From Reticulitermes lucifugus (taxonomy: Eukaryota > Arthropoda > Insecta > Blattodea > Rhinotermitidae): a stretch of 23,362 bases of DNA. Shown here piece by piece: positions 1-10,400 of the stretch; position 1 is the stretch's first letter, and each line of letters starts with the position of its first letter. The stretch spans positions 439-23,800 of the forward strand of contig JAKCWW010009444.1 in assembly GCA_026260175.1 (NCBI GenBank). Reading direction: 5' to 3'. The translations under genes and the position numbers were made by a program. The notes below the pieces were generated by a model. That model saw only the letters and a list, made by a program, of their open reading frames with translations. It had not been told where the DNA came from and searched no databases.

Positions 1-750
1 GTCCATGCCCCCCATCCCACTTCTTGAAGATCCATTTTAATATTATCCTCCCATCTACGCCTACATTTTTTAAATTTATTTCACATACCTTTACTCTATA
101 TGCTTTATCTGTATAACTTCATTAATTTTTTGCTAATATCTGTTATGTTATTCTGCAGTATGAAGATTTAACATCAACAGTGTTTGAGTTTCTTGCTTTG
201 GAGTAGTCTGCTGACCTGTTAAGCACATAAACATTTGAGCTTCTCTTATTCTTCTCTAATGGTAACAGACTTGTGTTATGTAATCATAAAATATTGCAGC
301 TACTCAACACAGTGCAGATTGTCATATGAGCATCATAAAGATTATTACGTTTTATAGTCATACTTGGAAACATGACACTTGGCTGGAATGTGCAGTACTA
401 ACAATTTTGTGAATTTTGACACGCTTTAGATATATGTTGAAAAAATTGTGACTTCATAATTTTTTGTGGTACTGTCAGCAGCACTGACCCTTCCTTATTA
501 CCAACTTTAAACACTTATTTTATCTTGGACTTCATGGTCAGAGTATTTGTTTTGATTGGCTTTAAAGGATTAGTATATTTATGTTGATAAGTGTGTATTT
601 TAGTCATGATTTTTTTATGAAGTGTTTTGAATGTTATATTGTTTATTATAGTCTTTTTTGTCTAAAAAGTTTGGATGGTACGCTAATGAAAAATATGAAG
701 AAACTGGAAGTAAAGGAGATGAAAACTCTTTAAGGGAAGGAGATTGCATG

Positions 751-772
751 TATTAGTATTAGTATTAGTATT
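751..772 (+). repeat. (TATTAG)n tract, tail of a LINE-like insert
   Basis: TATTAG repeated about three and a half times, passing into TTTTATTCAC. Read on the - strand it is the end of 'GTGAATAAAATACTAATACT', a polyadenylation-like AATAAA followed by a short-repeat tail, the usual 3' end of several LINE clades. Confidence 0.7.
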
Positions 773-965
773 TTATTCACAATCCGTCTGATGTTACTGA
801 GGTGTGCATTGCTCCAAACTTCACGTGGTTCTGGCTGAAGATCAAAACATAAAAGTGCATCAGCAAATAACTGACTTTGACAACTTTCTTGTATGCAGTT
901 GTTTTCCATTATGCGTTCCCAGCTGGTGTCTGCAGTAAGAAAGCACTGCATTTGTCTGTTCATTT
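751..965 (-). mobile_element. 3' end of a decayed non-LTR retrotransposon (probable)
   Basis: On the - strand, a 77-codon frame ends close to the AATAAA and the ACTAAT tail. The peptide (for example DLQPEPREVWSNAHLSN) matches no domain I know, and may be 3' untranslated sequence. Support comes from the tail structure. The 5' limit is uncertain, and no target duplication is clear. Confidence 0.4.
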
Positions 966-1404
966 GAAATTGTTTCTGAAATAAATGACTTCAATTAAAC
1001 AGAGGTGGATCAGAATCCTTTGTACCGTTTCCTGAAGTTACAAATATAGTGGGATTGTCATCAAATATGAGTATAGAATTTGTTGAAGCAAGCACAGCCT
1101 CCACAGTGTACTTGTAGTTTGTTTGAAGTTTGTAGTGTATTAAAAGCACAGAAATTTATTTAGAAATTTGAAAAAAGGCACCTTAAAAGAATTAACATCT
1201 TCTTTCATGTGGTAATAATTCCATTACAGTGTCCTATATTTTCGTTATAACTTATTTTCAGCAGTTCTTATTTCTCTTGTTCACTTGGTTGTGTAACTAT
1301 TCAGTTCTTTCAATTCTCTGTATCAGCAATTTTTATATTAACCTTTTTAACAGATGAATGGGACTGCATTTTCCCAGTAAATTAAAACCTCTTTTTCCAA
1401 ACAG

Positions 1405-1491
1405 AAAAACACTGTCCCGCAGTGGGCTTTTAAGTTGAATAGTGCCCCGGCCACAGCAGAAAACTGGCATTTAAAAGGCCTTGTGCTAAAG
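1405..1491 (+). CDS. Vps13: Vps13 exon a (29 codons), probable
   Basis: An 87-nt block stands between a pyrimidine-rich acceptor (ccaaacag) and a donor gttagt. It reads in phase 0 at both ends, so it joins the next exon (phase 0 start) with no shift. The translation includes WAFKLNSAP and ends WHLKGLVLK, which then runs into LLDVS. This resembles the F-x-L-x-SLVLTL-type beta strands that precede the conserved GRFTLDILSLKG stretch in Vps13 relatives. Comparative GC is higher than in the flanking intron. The exon is short and similarity was judged by eye, so it is less sure than the others. An overlapping open frame on the opposite strand is a shadow. Confidence 0.66.
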
Positions 1492-4400
1492 GTTAGTTTT
1501 ATATGTAGATAGGGTTTCTGCCTGCTATGCATCACCTGTATGAATGGATGGATGAACCCATTTAACGTTAAATAATATATATCTACATGGGAAATATGCT
1601 TCCACTTCCCCGTTAAGTATTTCCAGTTATGGTCTGATGGTGGCATTTAAGTTGAAACATGTTAGCATATGATGTAAATATACATGTTAGTTGTCATTTG
1701 ACATACGATAGTACAAATTATTGTTGTCTGTAATTATTTGTTGCAGCTGCTTGATGTTTCTTCACCAGTGCACTTACCAGAGAATGGACTGGGTCGCTTT
1801 ACCTTGGATATCCTCTCATTGAAAGGAAGTATTCTGTCTGATGGTTCTATAATTACTTCCATCTTGCTTGTTGATTGTCGCTTGGATGATACACGCTTCA
1901 AGAGCGATTCAAAGATCAAACGTTTGATGCAAAGAAATCCTGAGAACACTGGTACTTCAAGCACTGCAGTTGAAGCTCCAGCCAGAAGTATGATTGATAT
2001 GACCTATCAGCAGAAAGGTTCCGAAATGTTTGGTAGGTGTTGTTGTGTACTGTAACCAAACTATAATTTGTGAATTAAATTAAGTACTAGAAAATAACGT
2101 AACAAAGTTTTGGGTAATACTTCCAGTACTTGCACAGTATTTTGTAATTTTATATAATGTGTACTTTGATCAAAGTGCACAAATGATTGTATAATGAGAG
2201 GCTGTGTCACTCCATTTTTGTATTTAATCTCTGAAACAGTTCACTGGATTTAAATTAATGTTACTGTTAGAGGTCTGCACTAAAAACTGTCAGATAAATT
2301 TGCTTTGGTTAAGGTTGACCCGTTATAGTCTATACTTCACATGAAATTGAAATCAAACTTTTTCTGAATTCAGTTTTCTCAAAAATGTCTTATCATAAAA
2401 ATAATTGTTTCAGCACACTGTACATAGTTAAAGCCTTTAACATTTATTTGGAACATTTAGCACTATGGCTGATATTTAATGATGTACAAGGAGAATAACG
2501 TTTTACCCTTATCTGGTGTGTATGCATGTGTGTGTATGTATGTGTTTGTGCATACCTGTGCTGATATGTGTATGTAATCTGCAGTAACACTGTTCAGGTA
2601 TGCAAAATCACAGTAAACTGTTTTGGAGACTGTGTAATCCAGACAGGACATTGCATTGCATCTTTTGACACTTGTTATTAACCTTTACCCTCCTAGGTGA
2701 CCAAATGCTGGTCTCTGAAATGTACTGGCAAATTGCCTAGCTGACCATATGCTGGTCTCTGTGCATTTACTTGGTAACAGGGTGCAAGAAACTTAGCAAA
2801 GTAAATCTTTTTTTGTTACATACCTGTTTATTGAGATGTTTTGTGGGGTCTGAAAACCTGCCATCACTAGTTGTTGCACCACAATCTCAATTTAAATTAA
2901 GTTCTGCAACAGGAAATGTTGCAAGTTGGGAAATCTGTGTCATCTTGGTCCCACATGCAGTCCAGAAGAGGATACTGTTCAGAACTTTCATGTCTAAGAG
3001 GTGAAGACATTTTGTCTATTGCCAGTTTTATCGCCAGTGAAGTGAAAAATCCTGGTGTTTGTTGCTCTCGTCTGTTTCCTCCACAGTCAGAAACATCACG
3101 TCAGAATCTGGGCCTAATATCAGTTCAACAGTATCTCTCTGTTCAGCCTCTGTTTTGAATTCTATATTCTGAAACATGTGTGGACACTTGTAACTTTTAT
3201 AACATAAATAGGCACCTCTAAAGTAACTGCAGACAGAGAAATGGATTACTTTTCACTATGAAGCTGGCCTTCAAGAGAATTTGTGAAGGGGAAGATTGTT
3301 TGCCAGATGCACAAAGCAACAGGAAGAAGGTTGTAAAGTCTGACCCACAGGGCTAAAATTGTATGAAGAGGAAGGTACAGACCTTGTCAAAATTGTCTGG
3401 CACATTTTGAAGAAAATAAAGTAACTTCTTATGCAGACTGAAGGCAGGAGTAGAAAACAACAGAAGAATGTATGTATGTAAAGATGCAGTGTAATAAAGA
3501 CCGATACCAACTGAATGATCACACATTCTTATGCATATAAATAGGTTTATTCTTTAAAAATCAGTTTTTGTTTGGACCTTCTAATGTTAGAACTCTAATT
3601 TATACAATTTATTTCCAAATCACTGCATTTCAGAAAAATGTCCATGCTAAGCGAGAGATACACTGGGCATTTAAACCAGTCTGCTGAAGGTTAAGAAACC
3701 TCTTTTTAGTAATAATAACACACAGCTGTTTTAACTTGATGGTTTGCTTACTTCATACAGATTGGATAAAAGGTGATGACATTGTAGTGTGAAGAGGTTG
3801 ACACATTTCTGTATTTGGGAAGTACTATAAACTCAGAAGGGAATATTCATGGAGAGATCAGTACAAGAAAATCAAATGATCCTGAATGCTGTGAAATTAT
3901 AAAATGAATATTATGAAATAGGGAGATGTCAAAATGCAAGACAGCGTGTGGAGTGAAAGAGTAGGCAGTTGAATTACTGCATTAAAAAGAGACAAAACTG
4001 TAGTTGTTGCCAAACAAATGATACATTGATGGCAAAAATTGATGAAATGGACTGATTTATGAAATTTGTTTGTATTAACCTTATCTTGTTGCACGTTTTG
4101 AAGTTGAAGAATTGTTTTTGAGGAACTGGTCTAAAACAAGGTGCTCTAAATTGTATGTTTTACCTATTCATGTAATTTGTATGTTTTTTTTTGTTTTGTT
4201 TGCTGCAGTTGACCTTCGTATATTTGGTTTTACCCTGACTGTGTGCCTGAGTTACTTAATGAAAGTAGCAGACTTCTTTACCAGTGGTATTGCACCTGCT
4301 GACACATCAACTGAGAATGCATCTGCAGAAATTGTTACCTTACATACAAGTCATCAAACTGAGATATCATCTAAAGCAAAGAAAGCCACAGTAGTCAAGT

Positions 4401-7400
4401 CAAAGTCTTCAGCAACCACTGCAATTGCATCTCCACCACCTTCATCCTCTATGATGACAGTCAATATTCGTGTTGAAAAACCTGATATCATACTCGTGGA
4501 AAACATGGATGATATGGACACCAATGCTATCATATTTAATGTATGTACAATGAAAGTTAAATTTAATTCTTTTAGATAGAGGTTCATTCCTTCATGCATG
4601 ACTGTAGTACTGCCTGTTTATACAACGAGATGTTGGTCAGTGGGTGGATTCTGTCATACCAGAAAATTACGTGCTATTGTACTAACTAACTGAAAATTCT
4701 GTTCATGCTGAAAAAATACTTTCACTAAACTACTTAATTCTTTGTAATATGGTTTCTAGAATAACTTTCTGGGCTTTAATCTGTAAGGTCTCGAAAGTGC
4801 AAGAATTAGATCTCTTTTGACTCTTTGTTCAAGTGTCCCCATAGATGGAAGTCAACAAATTCATGTTTGTGATGGTCAGTGGTCATATTCTTCTACTAAT
4901 TACAGTGAAATTCCTATTTAATGTTTGTCTGGGGGACAAGAATTTCGTACCTTTAACCGGGGCTTTGGAAAGCAGAAACTTGTAAGGCATTAAATCTTAC
5001 TTATTTGGCATAATAAAGGTAACTTGTGAGTACAATAAACACATTGCATAAACATGTACACAAGAAACACCAGAGTTTCTATATTACAAAACTAATTTCA
5101 CAAACTACAATTGGAAAACAGAAATAAACTTCCAGCCATGACATATTACAGTGTTTTGAATTTATTGCAGTTGCATACAAATTTCAATAATGCACCATAC
5201 ATTATAAAATATTAGTTACAAAATAGAATCAGAATTACAAAGTACAAATCACACAGCAAGGTCTGCATTGAAACCTGGGAAGAAAATATGCAGTCACATC
5301 AGGAAAGAGAAAAGTTCTTTGAAAAGGAGGGAGGACTATGATCATATTAATGTCTAAGATTATATTAAATTCCAGCTATGCAGTACATTGGCAGACTAGC
5401 ACTTTAACAACGTCTTGTGAGAATAAAATGTAAAAAATAATAAAGCATCCAAACCCAGATGGGTTACTTCTTGAACTAATCTAGAAGGTAGTCTTTTGTG
5501 TTGACATGTCTGGTGGATGAAGAGCAAGTCCCTTGCAGTTGAGTTGATCATTGCATGTTAGTGCCATCAACTGGGAGTGAAGTCAGGTATCATGATCACT
5601 CCATCTCAAAACCAGTAACTGCCCTCCCAGATAATGAAAGAGTTGCTCCTCTTCCACCCTGTCTCTGCATATACCAGTTTCTTAAGTGGCTGTTTTTTTT
5701 TTNGGGGGGGAATGCAACCACATACAAGAGAGAACTTTTTGATACACTGACAACAGTAAGGATGAGATGTGCATAAGTTAGCGTGTGCATTTTGAGATGC
5801 TCTGTCATTTGTCCATTTACTTCATCAGTTTTCATTATTATTTTCCATTTGTTGTGTGGTTTTCTTTGGTGTGAATGATATTTGAAATGTTGCATGAGCT
5901 TTCTGTTCCTTACTACTTCAGAAGTGAATACAGATCCAAACTTGTTCTTGCTGTTTCTTCTTTGTTTCCACAAGAATCATATCTGAACATTGTTGCCAGC
6001 ATTTGTAACACTTAATATGTTATGATGTAATTGTGCTTGGCTTCTTAATTTAGTTAATTAAGGACTGCTTATTTATTTTATTCTTTTGTGATTAACCCAT
6101 TGTGTGGGAATGTCAGATGGGGCTAGTGGCATAAAGTGTGTTGTATAATTTTTCAATTATGACTGGCATTTTGTTTTCACATGTCATTCTAAGGTGGCAA
6201 GTAGGTAGCATTTCCATATAATTTAATTAGCTTGAAGCAGCTGTTTTCTCTTGACATATTACTTATTTCTTTCCATATTTCATGCATTTTGAAGCATTTT
6301 ACTTAAAAAGTATCAAGTGACTTTCCATCATATGACATTCTCATTTCACTTTTAATGGAGGAGTCGGTGATGAGAATTTAAAAGTTACTACCAGACTGCC
6401 TATGTAGTACAATAATTTGAAAACCTTGTTTAGTTTTAACTTTTGTGTTATTTTAGACCTTAAACAATACGTACTTTGAGTAAATTTAAGCAACTTTCAT
6501 GATTATTGTCTTTCAACAATGTGTGTTTATTTCAGAATGAAATCACTTTCAAACTTCGCATAGCTGATAATCATCAAGTGATGAATGGCTCTATCAAGGA
6601 TTTACAGCTGTATTCATGTTGTTTTAATCCCGAGAGGAGAAAAGAAACTATGGCTCAGGTATGTTTTCAGGGCTGATGTTTTTATTTGTGTGTGTGTGTT
6701 TTTTTTTCTTCAAATAATTAACTCTGACAAGGCACTCACTACAGAAGAATGGTGTACAATAATGCCTCTTCTGTAGATTTTTTGGTACACTGGCACTGGA
6801 CTGATATTCTGCTCAAAACTTAACAGTTTGTACATGCTGTATTTGTGCAGGGAGTATAGCTTGTATGTCGAGTATGTATATGCATACAGTAAACTACATC
6901 ACGAGGAGCAGAAATAAAGAGCAACTAAAGTATTAAAAACAGTAGCAGATACTGCTTTAGTAGTAAATGAACGTGGGATGTTTCATAATTATTTCTTCCT
7001 TCTGTCTGTTTTACAGTTTTCATAACTCATGTTTCATCTGAAATCAGAGAACTGAGTATAGTAGTGTTTGGATTCAGAAGCATATCTACCCTAAACTACT
7101 AACTGCATAGTCTTCTGAAGATCATATACAGATACAGATGGTGATACAGGATTGTCTGTGCAACCTTGATCATCTGGGTATAGGGACTTCCAGTCCCCTG
7201 GTGTTGTGGGGTTGGTGGCTGGATTTTAGCACTGAAAAATGCAACACCAGCCAATTGAACCACACGCATGTGCCATTATTGTAGGGCAACACATTCTCAC
7301 TTAAGGTTAATGATAAGTTTGTATTAGATGAAATAGTTTAAAATAAAGTCACTAGTGGATATAAGTGTTATTTTTCACTTTGTTCTATAAGTAGCTTTTT

Positions 7401-10400
7401 CTTTGTGTTGGTTTTAATTATTTAAGCACCAAGTCTGTGGTTCTGCTTCAGAAATTAATCGTTGTGCCTGATTTGTTTCTTGCACTGCCCAAAATTTTAT
7501 CTGGAGTTTCAGTCTTGCAATACAATTTTGTCATTTGTTCCCTCAGTTTGTATAAATATGCAAACTTGCTGTTGTGAAACATCCACTATTGTTAATCTAA
7601 GCTTGCAAACCTGCCTTTAGTTTACTGGAACATCCCTGTTTGAATTATTTATTTGTACAGAACTTGGATAGCTCAGTTGATACAGGGACTAGGATACAGG
7701 CTGGAAAACACAGGGGAAAAATTCTTCTCTTCCACAGTGTCCAGACCAGCTCTGAGGCCCACCCGGCCTCCTCTCCATTGGGCACTGGGGGCTTGTAAAA
7801 CCACTGGGATATGATGCTGGCCACTCACCTCCATCTAATGTCAAGTTTAAGAATGCTTGGAGCTATTGGAGCTATACCAGCACTTCCCCGTACATTTTCA
7901 TTGTGTGCAGCTTCATTAAGGGCAAAGGAGAACTTTACCTTAAGAATACATTGTTGTTGCAGATTCTGCATCCATGCAGCATTAACTTAGCAGGTTCTAC
8001 ACCGGATGGACAAGGCCTTCACCTGGATGTGTGCATGACTGACATTAGACTGAGAGTTTCACCTGGTATGTACAAGGGATGTAACTTGTTTGATTTCAGG
8101 TTTTCACATCATTGTTGATAGCAATTAAAGTACTCTGCCGACCCCAGTGGTCGCACGTTCTAAGGCATGGGTCTGTGGCCACTCACTTGCTGTTATCGTT
8201 GGTTCGAATCCCACTGGGGGATGGATGTCTGTCTCTTGTGAGTGTTGTGTGTTGTCAGGTAGAGGTCTCTGCGTCGGGCTGGTCACTCGTCCAGAGGAGT
8301 CCTACCGAATGTGTTGTGTCTAAAATGAGTGTGATTGCGAAGTCTCTTAAGAGGAGGCCATGACCCGAATAAGAAAAAAAAATTAAAGTACTCCAGGATA
8401 TGATGACATGACGTTTCATAATTAGTTACTGACGTTTTGATGGGGCTTCCTGCCTCCATGTTCATGGCAGTCCAAGAATACTACCCCAAAGATGGAGACA
8501 GTAGGCTCCTCTGAAACAGTAGTAACTATCTACAAATTCACATGGTGTCATATCCCAGAAGACAATCTTCCTGTATGTAATTTGTATTTATGTAACTCTG
8601 ATTGGCTTATTTTTATCTTGATCCATGTATTTTAAAATATTTGGGGCATTAGAGTTGTGTAGAGAGACTATATTAGAGGTCAGTTACTTGAATTGCTGGA
8701 GTGACTGGCCTGATTCTCGAAACAAAATTGCATTGTATTGTTCAGTTCTATATATGTTGCTGCTTCACATGAGCAAATAGCAGTAGCCATACTGGGCACA
8801 GCACATCTGCTTTAGATTACACCAGGGGCTGAAACTAGTCACTGGTTAATTTGGATTTGTTGTTTACATTGACACTGAATTGTATGTTTTCAGTAATTAC
8901 AAGTGATTATAACAGACAGTGAAGTGAATTATGTTAGTTTACTGAGAGCTGCTAAAACATGTTTCTCACAGTCAGTGGCCATGCCTAAAGTGAAACTAGA
9001 TTGCCATATGTTTTCATGCTGTAAAGCTAGGCACTTTGCATCACCTGAGCTGTGTTCAGGTTTAGCAGCAGCTGAGCTTTCGGATTTGATCAGTGTAGAG
9101 ACCTCCTAAGCAAATAGGTAAGGCTGCAGCCAGTTGCCTGTGCAGTGGTAAACAAGATTCCCATAGGAAATGAGTCATCCAGTGTCTCAGCAGTATATTA
9201 TTTGTTTATTTATTGCATATTGAGTGGTATCTTTCACACAGTCACTGACTGCTATCTGACACTGTTATCTGTGTAATTATAGCAGATTAAAGGAATAATG
9301 AACCAATACAAGAAATTATTATTTGTGAGGTTTGAGATTTTTTACATTGGAGACTGAAAATTGCCTTTTTCTGGGATATGATGCTGTGTATACCAGTAAA
9401 TAGGTACCAACATTTTGGAAAAGTGTGCCTCTTCCATCCTCAGGGTAGATCTAACAGTATGTATGCGTGTGGTCCAATAGTAAAGTTCTGCTATTGATGC
9501 TGTAAGAACAGACACATTTGGGACAAGAAAAAAAAATGTTTTATTTTCATTCCAAGTAATCCGCCTTGACTGCAGCACATTTTTTACATTTATGTAAATG
9601 TTGTACAAAACAGTCATTGAATGTGTCCTAAAGGGACTGCACTGAATTTGGCAGTTATGTTCTTCTTGCTGACCTTGACATCCTAAAATTTACATTTGAG
9701 GCTGGTTTTCACTTTGGGGAATAGGAAAAAAAATTGGCTAGCATGAGGATGGGTGAGTAAGGGTGAGTGGGTGATTTCCACCACACTGTGATTCATCAGG
9801 GAGTGCTTTACTGTTGTGGTAGGATGAGCTCATCCATTAGACTATAAGGATCAAACTTCATGCTGATCTTCCTGTTTCCCAAATCTGCGTGAAGATGCTG
9901 GTGAATTGTCTTGATCCTCCATCAGTTTATGATTACTCAATGGTCTGTGGTCACCAGTTCAGGAACCTTTCCAACTGTTTCTGGATTTTGAGCTGTTGAT
10001 GGCCACCAACTCCTTGGATCATCTCTGCAGTCCTTATGTCCAACTTTGAATCTTTAAACCATTCCAGGATACATGTATGAGAAGGAGCCTCATTGCCATA
10101 AACAATTGTGGGCATTTCTTATATTTCTGTAGCTGTTTTCCCGAGTTTCAAACAAATCTTGATGTTGCTTATGCTGCTCAGTGACTATAAAAAAAATACA
10201 TTTTATGTGCAGGTCTGCTACAGATGAACTGAGTAAGGTAGAATTTTCTTTTCACTAATCCCTGGCAGTCATAACATGAACTAACAGGAACTAGGAACAA
10301 TTGATTTATATACCAAACCATACTCAGAACATTCTTTTTTGACCAGTGTCTAATCCAGAAGATGGGGCAATGTGATCATTTGAAACTTTGTTGTCTATGG

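Larger units (their letters stand above)
1..1404 (+). other. Upstream intron of Vps13
   Basis: AT-rich sequence ending in the acceptor of exon a. Apart from the LINE-like tail (751-965) I see nothing to name. Two possible micro-exons near 668 and 1010 were examined and not accepted. The opening GTCCATGCCCCCCATCCCAC is G+C-richer and may be the end of an unidentified repeat. Confidence 0.6.
8092..8570 (-). mobile_element. WDxxPC-type repeat, copy A, split by a SINE
   Basis: Read on the - strand from 8570, the conceptual translation gives VFWDMTPC, then CFRGAYCLH, then MEAGSPIKTSVTNYET and HHIL. After the SINE (8122 down to 8092) the equivalent of CENLKS follows. I remember this succession ('AVFWDVAPCSLVEVY.RFRGA.CLH', 'M.MEA.S..ETSV..YqT.RR.IPED', 'RENLKS') as a very abundant insect repeat, common in cockroach and termite assemblies. 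Frames are broken, so it is not a gene. The SINE duplicated aattaaagtactc inside it, so copy A is older than the SINE. Confidence 0.6.

Noticed and set aside
668..760. Possible micro-exon (reading LDGTLMKNMKKLEV)
   Set aside because: The acceptor is poor (tctaaaaag), there is no donor in phase, and no Vps13 word. It runs into the (TATTAG)n tract.
1008..1110. Possible exon reading GGSESFVPFPEVTNIVGLSS
   Set aside because: The only donor in phase with exon a would be a weak gtgtac, other donors give a stop in exon a, and no family similarity is clear. It could be revisited with RNA data.
2771..3158. Two overlapping + strand frames of about 80 codons
   Set aside because: No domain, no splice logic in phase with exons b and c, and ordinary intron composition.
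4354..4599. 81-codon frame opposite exon c
   Set aside because: It is a mirror frame of the Ser/Thr/Lys-rich coding exon on the + strand.
8142..8219. Possible functional tRNA gene (box B GGTTCGAATCC and paired ends)
   Set aside because: It is followed by a long tRNA-unrelated body and an A-tail and is framed by exact target duplications, so it is the head of a SINE. No proper anticodon arm was confirmed.
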